Below, piece after piece: positions 1-12,663 of a stretch of 64,000 bases of DNA. A program made the translations under genes and the position numbers. Below the pieces are notes generated by a model. It was not told the origin of the DNA. It saw only the letters and a program-made list of their open reading frames with translations, and searched no databases. Numbering within the stretch: the stretch's first letter is position 1; each line of letters opens with the position of its first letter. Source of the stretch: Rhyacophila brunnea (lineage: Eukaryota > Arthropoda > Insecta > Trichoptera > Rhyacophilidae); NCBI GenBank assembly GCA_022495005.1, contig JAGYXB010000070.1:327752-391751 (forward strand). Direction: 5' to 3'.

Positions 1-987
1 GCTTAATCGCGACGGCCACAATAATTGTATACACCTACATTTTGAAAACACCTTATATACTAAAATTAAATTATAATAATAAATAATAAACATAGTTATG
101 GGGGACACAAGAGTGTCTAGCACTAGTGGGTAGCAGTGATAAATTTGGGTTACGATTGAGCCTATTGTTTCTTTCTTACTTACGTTTTTTTATAATATAT
201 TACATGCGTAGGTACCAACTAATAATCTTCAAAATGACCAAAATAAACATGACGTTATTTTTGTAATTATTCATTTTTATGCTGTATGCCTTAGCGATAG
301 TGCCCATAGAACGCGTCGAGCGGGCGAAGTCGGCGTATGAAGCGTTTATTCATAACCATAATCACACGTCTCTTGCCGCGCATTACCCTTCACCTATGTA
401 ATAAGCGGCCCAAGCAGCACAAAATAATTATTATTACAGCGTCTCTCATAACAAAGCAATACAAATATTATATTATTTCGGGGCTTGTAATTAATATTTA
501 CGACGACATTATTCAACCAGCGAAATATAGGACACGGAATAAAATTAAACAATGACTTCTCTGTTATTAAATAATGACTTCTTGCCCGTCGAACGACGAC
601 GCTTCGAGCAGCGTGATTTTGGTAGCCGTGTTCAATGAATGGACTTCTTTGTATTTTCATTAAATCGTATCGCCGAGAAGCGAAAACGGTGACTCATGCG
701 GCAGGCGGGGCACAAGGCATCGTCAAGTCCAGTGTGCGCTGGCGTATTTGATTACGTTGTATTTTCGATGATTTACGCGCCACTTGTAGAAATTTTGCGC
801 GAGCGCCGCACTCGCTGCTTCAATGGGCTTTATGCCTTACACTTATCTCTTACAATATAAGTATTCTATTTTCTATATAACTTTGATATTAATGTACTTT
901 TTATTATATGGGAATCCTTATGTTAACTCTGGAACGTAGTATAATCTAAACAAAGTAGCTTTTAACATGCAATGCTAATAAGTAAAT
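1..987. other. Non-coding stretch, no gene seen
   Basis: Mostly AT-rich. Two CpG-richer patches lie at about 301-380 and 690-840. Short open frames on both strands here overlap each other and show no recognisable domain or codon bias, so none is called. Confidence 0.5.
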
Positions 988-1479
988 CAAGGCCCCCACA
1001 TCCTGAAATGGGCCCCCGGGCCACGATGTTTCCCCCCACCCCCAACATACCGCTAAAATTAAGGGCAGTCTAATGTTCCACAGCAGTGTTCCCCAAATGG
1101 TATTTTAGCAGAACTCCAGGGTTCCGTGTAAAATAATGGGAATTCTGTGTATTTTTTTTTTAAGCAATTTTTGGTATTTTTAAATAAATCCACTTGAATT
1201 GTCGGCATTCGGCATCATATTATTATGAAGCAATATTGATCGCCACCCATTTTTTGATAGCCAAGTAACATGCGGCCCTTCGCCATATTGGATAACACAC
1301 TAAACATAATTATAAAATACAATTCTATTTATCAAATGACGCAGCAGGCGACTTAAATATAAGAGTACATTTGTGTTGTGTGTTTATCTCACTTAACTGG
1401 TCGAGCTGCCACGCCGGGCCCTCCCTAAGCCAGGGCCCTGAGGCTAGAGCCCTGTTAGCCCCCCCTTGTGGGGGCGATG
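988..1479. mobile_element. GC-ended hAT-like MITE, copy 1 (diverged)
   Basis: Begins CAAGGCCCCCACATCC and ends TTGTGGGGGCGATG, so the ends are inverted. The interior shares several landmarks with the copies at 24909, 39042 and 62122: a GGGCCCCC block near the start, a TTATCTCACTTA-type tract, then GCC(A/C)GG(G)CCC and CAGGCTAGAGCCCTGT near the end. No target-site duplication is visible, unlike the other three copies, so this is probably the oldest or was rearranged after insertion. It has no coding capacity; the short open frames across it are incidental. Confidence 0.75.
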
Positions 1480-3061
1480 AGGTTGAATATAATGATTTGA
1501 ATATTATAGTCAATTCTTGGAATTGGCTAAAATTCCCTGGAAAACCTTTCATTAGTATGTTTGTATATAAACACTATATTTATTTATTTATGCATGATAC
1601 CTATTGTGTTTTCCTACGCATATCCTAAATCTACAATCTACATTATAGACGAGTATTATGTATGTGAATTTATCTGATGATGGCTCACCCCCACTTTGAG
1701 AGGCAGTATGTACCTACCTATGCGAAAAAATCCATAATAGCTAATTAATTTCATGTTAAAAACGAACGATAATGTTGACTTTGCATTTAATTAGTTAAAA
1801 GTTAAAAAGTTAGAATATTTTTCAGATTATGCTTGTCTTATTGACCGCGTTTCATGATCTCCAGTATGCAAATAAATATTTATGATTTGAAATATTATTT
1901 TAACAACGGAATTGTGAGAACCAATAAAATAATATTCACAAACAAAACCTGCAAACCTTGTATCACGATAATGATGTATTTCCAGATACAGATTTTGTGT
2001 AATAACGCCATTGTGGTTGGCCCTAATTTATATGAAAACAAAGGGAATGAACCGTTTTAGGAACATTATTCATTTTTGATCATGGTCGAAAAATGTAAAA
2101 TATAATTTTTGTGTCTGTTTCATTTGAATGCGATTGCAGTACAATTTTAATATGGTTGAAATGTTATAAAATATATAAGTACATATTATATTATCTAACT
2201 AAAATCTCTGCCTTGCTGCATTGTTTCAAATACCTAGTTAAAATATGGCATGTTTTTATTTTATTCTGGTTACTTACCTAGATAATTATATTATGTAGTA
2301 TCAGTTGCGATTTTACGTCATGATTGTTCGTCTTAATAATTTATTAACTGTTTAAATAACTCATTTCATTTCTACAATGAAACCTGCGGTACTTAAAAAT
2401 AATTTTACAGCTCTATTTTAAAGCTTGCTAAAATAATTTAATTTGCACTCCGGAATGGCGTGAAGCTACTATAATCATTAGCTTTAGTTATTCATCCTAA
2501 TCTTTTTAGCAGCGTCACTTTCATAGTAGTTATTTATATAATAAAATCTGCTATGAAGATTTTTTCCTGATATTATTTTTCGTATCTTACATAATTTTCA
2601 CAATTTAAAAATAAATGTTGAAAAAAAACATATTAATTGATTATAACCACTATGCAATATGCATACAGTTGACTTTATTATAGATAAATGTTTATAAATT
2701 ATTTAAATGCAAGATTTGGTAACATATCATTGTATTCGGCCTATTTAAATTCGTAATAAAATAATATTATTATCAAATCCAAATGAATGGACGTTTATTT
2801 TATAACTTTCCGAATAAACTTTATACCTTCGGTTTAATTTTTAATCCACTTTTTATGTCGGCGAATGCATATAGAATTTTCGCGCGTACATTATACCAAT
2901 CCAGTATAGCTATTCGAACAACAGTTCCAAACAATATTGTCTCCGTCTTTCATTGGCATATTTGCGAGTGTGTAAAGGAGAAAAATATATCGCTTGTTAT
3001 GTTTTGGGTAAACCGGTTGTTCAAGCAATTTTCAACTCCGCGTCGCGAACGGTTTCATTTC
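1480..3061. other. AT-rich non-coding stretch
   Basis: No domain, RNA gene or paired inverted repeat was found. A 94-codon open frame at 2783-3067 has AT-rich, low-information composition and is treated as chance. Confidence 0.45.
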
Positions 3062-4139
3062 AGATAGATGGCCCGTGCAGTTAGGACGTGCGTCAATTGC
3101 AACGCGAATTAAAAAAACATCGAAGTCTTTTTTCAAATGTGAGTTTCGCTAAATATTACGGAATACATTGTTTTCTCGTATTAAATTCCGGACTGTTAAT
3201 TCAATAAGTGTGTAATATTGAGAAATAGAATATTGTCAATAAACATTGTTAGTTATTGTGGTTATTATTTAAAAAATAATAATAATATCGTGTGGTTTGT
3301 TGTGACAAATTACGAACATTAACAAGTTTTTGGCGGCGTGTCATGTAAAAAATAACATGTAATCGCGGTGTTTCGCCGGGTGTTCATAAAATCCTGCGAT
3401 GCGGAACAAGTAAATGTGTTCGCGGCGACGTCGTTGAGTGACGTTCGGTGGAATTTAATCGCAATTAGGGACGAGCGAATATTAATCGTCCCCCGACCTG
3501 ACCGGCCGATTTGTGTGGTTTGGTCGTATTTCGGGCTTGCGAGTCAAAGACCCCGGTTTAAATCGCGCGGTAGAAATGACCGGCGGAAAACATTGATAAA
3601 CACTGTTTTGACAACCACCACCGTGCAAGTGTACGCTGGAATAGTGCACATAGAATAATAATATCTTTACCTAAAGGTTAATGCACAATTGCGTGACTCA
3701 GGGTTGCCGGTTGTTTGAATGCAAATCTTGTATTTGTGCCACTTGACTTGGTGATTTTCAAATTCGTGTGGGTTTCGTGCTTGCCATTTAGTGTAAACTC
3801 GCGCGTTCAAATAAACTGTCGTTGTCAAGTTATTGACCAGTGTCTCAAAAGACATTAAAAGTGTTTTAACTTTTTTTTATCGTAGATACTATTTTAAACA
3901 TGGAATAAATAGCGGTTTTAACTGTAGTGTCATGTTCTAAATTCAAATCAAAAAATCTTATGTGATAATTATTAAGTGATTTTCAAACATCATTCTTTAC
4001 GTGTCAAAAAAATTCAATGTGCGTGTGTTGTCGTTCACCTGAAAAGTAGGGTTTGGGATTAATAGTTTCAAAATATTAATTATTTTAAAAAAGTGCTCGA
4101 ATTGTTGAACGTTGTGGTTTTTGTTATGTTCGATATCAG
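3062..4139 (+). promoter_or_regulatory. CpG-richer stretch upstream of a candidate exon
   Basis: From about 3062 the sequence becomes clearly richer in CG dinucleotides than the flanks, for example around 3300-3660, with several short open frames on both strands. It leads directly into the candidate exon at 4140-4438. In insects such a patch can mark a 5' untranslated region or promoter, but no core promoter motif could be assigned, so this is an inference from composition and position only. Confidence 0.2.
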
Positions 4140-4438
4140 TGGAGCTGGTAGCAGCTGTTTTTCGCGGTAGGCTGTCGCAGAACCCATTCAAAATTCCGCT
4201 AATAAAGCAGAAGAGCGTCGATCGCGCGGGCAGTTTCTTCGGCAGGAAGTTGGTGGTCTCCAGCGATGTCAGCTGCAGGACAGTGGTCGTGAAAGGAGTG
4301 CTAGGGCTGGATTTGCCAGGAGGGGGTGTCGTGGTGGGGGGACCTGGTCAGCGCAGTTGGGTGCGACAGGCCGTGATGGGGGTGCTCCGATGGAGAGACC
4401 TGCCAGGAGTCAGAGCTAGCTTTGACAATTCTAAAGAG
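4140..4438 (+). CDS. Candidate host exon, product unknown
   Basis: The frame stays open from 4109 through 4459. It lacks an upstream in-frame ATG, because the codon at 4112 is TTG, so it looks more like an internal or partial exon than a whole gene. A plausible splice acceptor (T-rich tract, then ATATCAG) ends at 4139, and a good donor (AAAGAG followed by GTAATA) follows 4438, giving a 299-bp exon. From about 4204 many codons end in G or C, in contrast to the AT-rich surroundings, which favours real coding. The translation contains a Gly/Val-rich stretch, no cysteine pattern and no motif I recognise. A second frame is also open over 4160-4420, which weakens the call. If real, it belongs to a gene whose other exons lie across long introns or outside the window. 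Confidence 0.3.
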
Positions 4439-4499
4439 GTAATAAACCTAATTAATTAGCATATATTTAGGTACTTAGTTTATTACATACTCACTTGAT

Positions 4500-4612
4500 T
4501 CTGGTCAGCACACGACACACCCTGCTTTATACTTGACATTACAGTCATGCAGCGTGTAGGTCGTTATTGTAGGACTGCTGCAGAATGAGGAGGGTCTACC
4601 TCTACCAATACA
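4500..4612 (-). pseudogene. LINE ORF2 C-terminal fragment (relic)
   Basis: The minus strand reads LILQQSYNNDLHAA and then hits stops. This aligns with LTLQRCYKIDLRAAG in the better preserved fragment at 25800-25998, so both come from one LINE family. Only the tail of the reverse-transcriptase protein remains, and it is broken by several stops. Both ends are indistinct. Confidence 0.5.
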
Positions 4613-5195
4613 ACGGTTGGATCGGGGGTGACTCGTTCAACTAATAAATTACCTATCGAAGGTTATCGGTTTTAGTAACCCCTGCAATACCTTAATTCAG
4701 TGGTTTTCAAACTTTTAAACTGTTTTTTAGTTTGAAATTGTATGTATGTATTTAATTACTTACATAATATTTTTTATAACTTCTTATCATCTACCTATTT
4801 AAAAATTTGCAGGCATACCGTATCAGCGCCAAAAAATCTTGACTCCACGGAACCTTAGCATTCCTTCCATACGGTGTATCGCATGCCTACTCCAATATGA
4901 CATGAATGGGTGAATCTGCTGTCAAACACATTTTTTTTAATGAAACTAGATACAGCTCCTCTCATTTATTTTGAATTTGAGTATTATATTGATTGTAGTA
5001 GGTACATATTTATAAAATCAGCTACTTATGTTAAGATAATTATGTCATTTACAAAAACAAGCTTTATATCATGTCAGAAAACAATTTCATTCAAGGTCAC
5101 AAACTGATGCAACAAAGGGATCTAAGTATATTTTGCATTGAATTAGTATTGCATGTGATTTAATTTGAATTAAACTATTCTTATCGTGCCATTCC
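4613..5195. other. Non-coding stretch
   Basis: AT-rich, with no supported gene, RNA or paired repeat. Short open frames here are treated as incidental. Confidence 0.4.
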
Positions 5196-5290
5196 CTAAT
5201 GGTGGTCGGCCAACATCGGGGCGATCTTTGCACAATAATATGCTGCCCGTTCGGTGGAGATGCACTCGTACCAATCACTGAGGGTATTAA
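5196..5290 (+). repeat. Unnamed dispersed repeat, copy A1
   Basis: Shares GGGCGATCTT, GGTGGAG-TGCACTCGT and CAATCAC in the same order and spacing with 8755-8845. The two are moderately diverged and both in plus orientation. No terminal repeats or coding frame are apparent. It may be an old SINE body or part of a longer dispersed element. Confidence 0.45.
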
Positions 5291-8200
5291 GTCACGAAAT
5301 GCGGTGTCGTCCTCTGCTACCTTTACCATTGATCTTTCGTTGTATGGCAAGTTGGGGAAAGGTGGACTACTTCTGTTCCCCCATAATGTAATCGACGTAC
5401 AATAGTTTTCTGGTGTTGATACCTAGTAGGCAGAACTTTCCGCTACATTCCCATTCGTTTGACAACGTCAACATAATATTTTGTCATCTAGTCAATCAAA
5501 GGAATTCGGTCTATACTCAATACACCTCGAAAACCTCAACTCTCTGTTGTTATAGGTACTAATTTCTTTTATTGTGGTAACTGTCAATAATTCATGGTGG
5601 AAATGCATTGTATTATTAGTTTAAATAAAACGATTTTTTATCAGTACGATAAATTTGCGTTGTATTTAAACTAATAGTAAAGCTGTTATATTATTTAATA
5701 AACGCTAAAGATTTAATCATATTTGGATATAATATCTAGGTACATTCATTTAACTCACCTTAATGGCTTAATGCAATACTCATGTAATATGCTTATACTT
5801 TCAAAGTAAAAGGAAATCACAATGCTCGTCATAATAATCCGCCAAATCTGCGAAAAGAAACCGGTTCTATAAGTTAACAGATAATGCATACAAACCATTA
5901 AACTTCAGATCGAGTTTGAAGAGAAAGGACGTTGAAAAGAATCAGGTTTCGTTGGCATATTACAAAGTCAACTGGCAAAGTGAATGTACACAATTCAAAT
6001 AATTACATGCAGTTCGCCGTTTATCTATCAACAGACTCGAGAAGACATTCAGTAGGTAATGTTGTGTTTGCGAAGTCAATACGAAATCCTTGTGCACTTT
6101 GCCGTCGTTGATTCGGAAGGCTCACCTGGGAGGCGAGTGGGCGAACGAAGTAGGCAATGAATCATCGCGAAAGTCGGGTGAAGTAAACTCTCTTGGCAGA
6201 CTTTCGGTTATCGCATACATATTGCTTTAATTTTTCACTTTTAATTATTCACTGAGTGCCTGAAGCTGACTACCCAACATGAAATGAAACGAGTCTATGA
6301 GAACAGAATAATCATTACAAGAGAATAATGTTATTTTGCAAGGCAAATATTATACTCTGACCTACTATTGGCCCATGAAATAAAATTATTATCGTTATAA
6401 CTAACTAACGTAAAATCGTATTTTTTGTGTACCTATCTACGTGCCCGGCCAGGTGTCATTCTTACCTTCCCATACATTGGTTATTTCCTTTCTTTGTCTT
6501 ACCTTCGAGATTTGGTTCGGTGGATTAGGTACTCACGGGATTTGCGATAAAATAGCATTAGGAAGTTAATGCTGTTATTTTTTAAAATCCCTTTAATGCC
6601 CTTACAGGTAGATTAGACTTGTTTTTAAAAAGGTTTTCTTTTTACCCGTTTAATCCGCTTGCAAGCTTTATGGCCTGCAGGTAATGCCAGATAGGTACGG
6701 TACCTAGGATTTTTTGGCGAGTTTTATATAAAGTAAATTATATACCTACCTACTTACTGTTTTTAGGACTTAAAGGACGTAAATGTTGGCTCTAAAATCA
6801 TTTGTAGGTATTAATTACATGGAATAACATTTGTGAGTTTACTGAATATGAGTATCAGTAGTCGGTACTGTAGTGGGTATTACATAGTTTTCTGAGTACC
6901 TACAGTGTAATGAAAATCTTATTTTTTACACTCGACTAAAAGGTCGTAAATTTTGGAAAATGTATCCGAATTATTTTGTACATTGCCGAGGATAAAATTT
7001 GAACATATTATCTCCACTGCACCCGTATTGTTAATAATTATACGATATAGCACTTAGCTGTAAGTACCTTCATATGTAGGTAGGTACAATGTGCTTCTTC
7101 GAATTTATTGTAAGTATAATTATTAAATTAAAGATAAATTTGGTGGGAGGCAAATTCTTCGAAATACTACCTAGAATTATTATTACCAATAAAGAAATAA
7201 ATACTCACAAAAATTGAACAGTTGTATTGATTATAATCCTTTACCAAATCGGATTAAAGTAATTATTCTGCTAGCGAACAATAAACTAGAGCATCCAATA
7301 ATAATTACCTATTGTATTGATTCTTTTTGGAGAATTCAAGAAAATTTACGATAGTATTACGAATCACTAATTATCTGGACAGCATTGAGGATTTTCAATG
7401 CATTCAACTACCTTTTACAACGTTAACACCAGCATTCTTTCGAAAAACAGTACTCGAAATGGAAAATTTTACGAACCGAAGCATTATTGAAAATTTGAGA
7501 AATGGAAGAATATGTAATGTAAATTAATTAAATTATTTTCTTTATATATTTTCACGAACTAGAACACAATTTATAATTTTTCCACGAAATAGAGCGATAG
7601 TCTCAAGGATTTTACGAACCGGAGCTGCGTTCCGGTCAGCTACGGTACATTTAGACCCCTGCTTCATATGATATGTTAGTAATTTGTTCAATAAAATAGT
7701 TTACGATCGACGTATTAATTCAATTTTCCACAGTTGTTTCCACGGAACCTACATGAGTAGGTAGTTAGATACTTAAGTTAGTTTATTTGCAATATTACGA
7801 GTCGCCAATTTCATTTAGCTAAGAGCAAAACGCTATAAAATGAACTGTACCTACAAGTATGTACATTATTATTTACATGTTTTATAGTTTTAATCGAATT
7901 AATTGTGGATCTATAACACTGTCCTGCTGAATACCTAGAATCTAGATAGGTACTTACTAATTTTAAAAAAAGAAGATAAATTACTATTCTAATATTATGT
8001 AGGTAGGTACCTAGTACCAACACACTAATGTTAAATTTCGAATTTGTCTACATAATTACCAAGCAAATGAGCAGGTAACGATTTAGATTAGAGAATGCTT
8101 GCTTTTACTCAAATTAACAAGTTGTCTTTTTGTTCTTTGTAAAAATAGCCTGGAGAAATTTTGCGTCCGTTTGAAACGTCATTAGGTACCAAAAATAATG

Positions 8201-8744
8201 ACAAGATATTAGATGAAAAAAAAGTGAAACTTTCGAACGGGACTTCGGTATTATGCGGAAGTTTATTATTAGTGAGTGATTCAATCACTGTCTCTTATTT
8301 GATAATATGCGATTATACGACTAATAAAACGTGTTAGAATATACTTAAGAATTTCATAATATAATAAATACCTACTCTCTATTAGAATTACATAAATAAA
8401 GAAACTTCCAATCATTTTATGATTATGTATTACCTACCAGTTTACCAAAGAATCCATCGAATACTAAATAATATATTTTTTATTATGTACCTACTTATAC
8501 TGATTTATTTTGAAACATTTTCAAGTCATGGCAAACATAAGGTCTTTTTTGATTCCAATTGCATTCGATTAAAATTACTAATTAGAACAAACAAACCAAA
8601 CTGGTGATTCTAATCGGATGAAATTGGAATCAAATAGGATCCTGCTTCGACACACGTCCATTGCAATGCCGTGTGTCTGCAGCCTTACGAAATTAAAAAA
8701 AAACCCTACATCTTGTATGTATTCACCCTGTTCCTGTGCCATCT
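5291..8744. other. Long AT-rich non-coding stretch
   Basis: No protein domain, tRNA or paired inverted repeat was recognised over about 3.4 kb. A slightly CpG-richer patch is at 6090-6190. TAGGTA/TACCTA words are frequent, as elsewhere in this genome. Confidence 0.45.
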
Positions 8745-8754
8745 CTATCGAAAG

Positions 8755-8845
8755 TCAGGCGCTATAAGGGCGATCTTCGCTTTATCGCCAGCTACTCGGA
8801 ACGGTTTGGTGGAGCTGCACTCGTTTCAATCACGTAGGTTCTTAA
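8755..8845 (+). repeat. Unnamed dispersed repeat, copy A2
   Basis: Second copy of the repeat at 5196-5290, with the same ordered blocks (GGGCGATCTT, GGTGGAGCTGCACTCGT, CAATCAC). The flanks differ between the copies, which supports dispersal over local duplication. Confidence 0.45.
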
Positions 8846-9148
8846 TAAAACACGTACATTCAATCATATAAATAACTAACATTCAAATAAATAGTCTACA
8901 CTCTACTCCATGATAAAAATGCACAAACTTATGATATATAACATTTACAATGTCGCGAGGGTGTGTTTTTATGAAAGAGGAGAAGGTTTTTTTCTATAGG
9001 GTGCTTTGTCGAAGTGTCACGGCAAATTTACAGTCTTTGCAGCAAACTAGATGAAATTGATCGATGGTCATAGTTGATAGATACAACAGTTTTATTATGT
9101 CGCTAAAATATAGTACTTATAATTAATTTAGTGTGGGTATGTAGGTAG

Positions 9149-9381
9149 ACCGCGCGGCATTAGCGTTGGACTATCACGCCGTGGGTCTCAGGTTCGAATC
9201 CTGGGTCTGGCAAAGTACACATATTGTTTTCAATTTGTGTATGAGTCAGGGTATGGACCTAATAGGTTGAGCAAGTGGCTGACATCCATTTCTCGTAAAA
9301 AACAAAATCTGTTAATACAAACCTCTACTCTGTGGAGGGCCCATATGATCCTATTAGGATCGGACATGGTCGGAAAAAAAA
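9149..9381 (+). mobile_element. tRNA-derived SINE, copy S1
   Basis: The head at about 9149-9211 resembles a tRNA gene. A perfect internal promoter box B, GGTTCGAATCC, lies at 9191-9201, with an A-box-like segment about 35 bases upstream. A body of about 165 bp follows (AGTCAGGGTATGGACCTAATAG ... CTCTGTGGAGGGC ... GATCCTATTAGGATC) and the element ends in a run of A at 9374-9381. The body recurs in reverse orientation at 9547, 25440 and 34196. SINEs of this type are transcribed by RNA polymerase III and moved by a partner LINE. It is not a functional tRNA: the arms do not pair properly and it continues into the body. Confidence 0.7.
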
Positions 9382-9546
9382 TGTAGGTACTGGATATAAT
9401 ATGTTATACTTTAATATTAATAAATTCGTCTACTTATATCATTTTATGAAATATTATTTCATCAGGGACCTATGTCTATGATATAAATTATCTTTCACTA
9501 GTGTTGTACATTGTGTATTAAATATTATTATTGTATTTTATTACAT

Positions 9547-9715
9547 CTCCATGCTCGGTCCTAAGAGGATCATAATACATAATAGGATATTACATACATA
9601 CATATTATGTGCCTCCACAGAGCGGAGGTTGTACTAATAGATTATTGTTTTTTATGAGAAATGGGTGTTAGCCACTTGCTATTAGCACACTATTAGGTCA
9701 ATACTCTGACTCAAA
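9547..9715 (-). mobile_element. SINE body, copy S2 (inverted, headless)
   Basis: Reverse complement of the S1 body: GCTCGGTCCTAAGAGGATC, then CCTCCACAGAGCGGAGG, ATGAGAAATGG, AGCCACTTGCT and ATTAGGTC-ATACTCTGACTC. It carries a small extra AT-rich insert near 9580-9605. The tRNA-like head is missing, consistent with 5' truncation. Together with S1 it forms an inverted pair about 165 bp apart. Confidence 0.65.
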
Positions 9716-10273
9716 CATAAATTTAGTTTATTTATTAATTTCTTATAATATCATATAAAAATCGATTGAAATATTATATAATACATAATATATTTATTTA
9801 TATTAAGAAAAAGAAAACTGTTACATAAAGTTTCAATATTTGAATACACATTGGCTACATATTGACACAGGGTTAAATAAACTGAGTTTCTGAAATGAAA
9901 TAAATTTGTGAGCAAATGAATGCGTAATGTTCTCCATTCATAGTTTTTTTGTCATACAGCTGATTCGTGTTTCTTTTTCATGACACGAATTCTTTTCTCT
10001 CTTTTATTACAGCTGAGAAAATTGAATGAGCATATTCCGGAACGAGTGGGTGTCTCCCGCATAACTTCAAGAATAATTATTTCTCCTCAAATCTGATTTT
10101 TCCTCATAATATGTAATACACGTAGTTTTATTTTACTGGCAGTAGCTGGTGTTCACTCAGAACAGAGTCGTTCATGAAGTCTAATAATTACGTTTGTTTA
10201 TTATGTCAAATACTAATATATACTTATAGTAATATTATTTATTAACATTGAAACGTTGAAAAATATAATGTAT

Positions 10274-10663
10274 ATATCGTCGTTGTTTTGTAAAAAGGGC
10301 GAATCAACCATTTTGGCGAAATCGAGTTTTTGATGAAAATACAATATGTACCCCACTAGCTTTGTTGTGTAAAAACGGCGAATTTTTATCTTCACAGGAA
10401 AGTACTTAAAAACGATAATCGACTAAAATTAAATTAATTAAAATTACGAAATAAAAAGCAAATGTGATATATTAGGCCTTTTAAAATATTATATAATAAT
10501 ACCTATTATAATGACAGTATTCTTTCTAAGCTTTATTATAAACTTGTTAGATATTTATAATCATCTACAGGTAAAAAACAAATAAATGTCAAAAGTTAAA
10601 AATCCTCCTCCTGTAAAGTAGCATTTTGGTTGATTCGCCCTTTTTACAAAACAACGACGATAT
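10274..10663. mobile_element. Short TIR element (MITE), TA-rich target
   Basis: Perfect or near-perfect inverted ends of about 37 bp start with ATATCGTCGTTGTTTTGTAA on the left, and the reverse complement closes the right end at 10663. A partial internal copy of the end motif (TTGTGTAAAAACGGCGAA) sits at about 10360-10385. Flanks are TA-rich, so the target duplication is ambiguous, probably TA. No coding capacity. The superfamily is not assigned. Confidence 0.65.
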
Positions 10664-10859
10664 TAGGTATGTCGAAGTTAAGGACTATGGCAGAAAAATT
10701 CTTAAAACATATTTCAATGCCGTTTACATAATACTATGAATGTGATAATATTAATTTTTAGAATGATACGGTGACTTAATATCTACTCTTTTTCATACCT
10801 TTGGTACCTTTTGAAATACATAGTTGTATTGTTATATTTATAACTAGCTCATTGCCGCC

Positions 10860-10925
10860 CACTTTCAAAGAAGTTTGTGCATTGTGGTCGACAGATCATG
10901 GGTTACAATCCCAATGACAGAGTAA
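10860..10925 (+). mobile_element. Possible tRNA-like SINE head
   Basis: GGGTTACAATCCC resembles an internal promoter B box with two changes, in a locally GC-richer segment of AT-rich DNA. No convincing A box or cloverleaf could be drawn. Low confidence. Confidence 0.2.
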
Positions 10926-11142
10926 AATTTACATGCTCTTTTTTCAATCGGTAATTATCATTTTAAACATGTTGTGTATTTGCATCTATGGATCATAATA
11001 TTCCCCTTTACTTCTCATCTGATCACCGCAATAGTGGTCGTGGAATTGACTAATGAAACATCCTTGTAAAAGTATTGTTAAACTATCTCGAAATTGTGGA
11101 GTTACGGTAGGTACGTACATATCTACTAAATAAATGCTAGGT

Positions 11143-11860
11143 CAGGGATGGCGAACCTATGGCACGCGTGCCACCAGTGGCAAGCGAGATGATTTTGCAT
11201 GGCACGCGAATGTTTCATTTTGAAGATAAAAGAAAATACCAAGTAATATATTTAAAAAATGTTTTTTTTATAAAAATGTTTTACAAATAAATATACTTAT
11301 ATCTACTTAAGTACTTATATATGATATTACAAAATAATGACAATGAAAAATTGCAAGGCCATTTTGAAGAATAATCATTAGGTTTTAATGTAAATATACG
11401 ATTGCATTGGTCGGTCCTTAGGATCGGGGAATTAAAAATAAAAATATTCAATCAAAAAACCTTTTGAAATTAATTATCGACAGCCATTAAAATATTAACT
11501 GGTCGTTATTTTACCTCAAACATAATCTCTAAAAATGGAAAGACGCGCAGTGATGGAGAATATAATATGAAAGAAGAGTGGTTTAAATGATTTCATGATC
11601 TCTTTGAGTAATTTGAAAACAAGGAAAAAAATATTCAAAGAATAAAAAATATGCCTTCGGCTAGAAATACGGTGAAAGATAGAATATCAATAACTCAGTT
11701 GTAATTTTGAAACCTTTTTAATAGAATTCTTAAAAACTATTTTTTTTGAAAACTTAAAAAAAACTTTTTTCCGCCATAAAAACAGCTTGGCACGTCAGAC
11801 AGTCAAAAATATTATTTGGGAAATGTTGGCACACGTACGTAATAAGGTTCGCCATCTCTG
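11143..11860. mobile_element. hAT non-autonomous element, copy 1
   Basis: Left end CAGGGATGGCGAACCT, right end AGGTTCGCCATCTCTG: a 16-bp inverted repeat with one mismatch. It is flanked by the 8-bp direct repeat TGCTAGGT at 11135-11142 and 11861-11868. An 8-bp duplication with CAGGG-type ends is diagnostic of hAT. The 718-bp interior is AT-rich with no transposase. A related copy lies at 23476-24209, and the subterminal GGCACGCG words are shared. Confidence 0.92.
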
Positions 11861-12663
11861 TGCTAGGTCATTATGTTCTTAGAATATTACTGATTCTGAC
11901 GATGTATTGTCGTGACAATTCAATAAATGGATTTTACTCTGTAGCAACATTCAATATTATCGATTAATACATTTCCATACGTACAATATCATTTCGCATT
12001 CCAGTGACTTTCTAGTCCTCTTGGCTTGCTTATATCAAAACCCCCGACATCTCAGCTTGGCTGGCTGCCAATCTCATTCTGAGAGCGCCTTATAGATGGT
12101 GCTTTTAATGATCGTTGTATTTCTTTGATTGGCCTTCCACGAGCCAGAGGCATCATCGATTCAGCTAATTAACACATGCTTCTCGTGTGTTTAATAGGTA
12201 TTCGGCTATGATCATAACACTTTCTTTTTCAAACATATTATTAGCTTAAATTTAAATGCAGTATAACATCACGCGAGATGGAGCTTAGAAAATATGTTTT
12301 TGTATTATAAATTAGATACAAGTCTGTATACTGAAAGCCAGGCGGTAACAGTGGCAAAATCCATGAATTATTCTAGAATAATAACCTAACCTAACCCTAC
12401 AAATAATCCACTATATCGGCTATTTTCAAAATTTGTTTGCCGCTGGCGTCCACTAATGACTAAACAGACAACAACCATAAGTTATTATAATTTAAGTTGA
12501 TTTTCAAATTAATAAAATACTCTTATGAAAGTTGAAGTTTTACATTATTTCATTTGAAATATTTGTAATTAATAGTCTACTAGGAAAGTTTAAAAAAAAA
12601 CATTTTAAGTAGATAACTACTGAAATTTGAGTTATATATAACCATAACCACTGTTACCAACTG

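Noticed and set aside
4112..4139. Start codon for the candidate exon
   Set aside because: The apparent start at 4112 is TTG with no ATG in frame before 4374, so the frame is better read as a partial or internal exon.
9149..9211. True tRNA gene
   Set aside because: The B box is perfect but the arms do not pair, and the sequence continues into a SINE body and an A tail.
12386..12399. Telomere remnant (CCTAACCTAACCCTA)
   Set aside because: Two or three imperfect units; too short to be more than chance.
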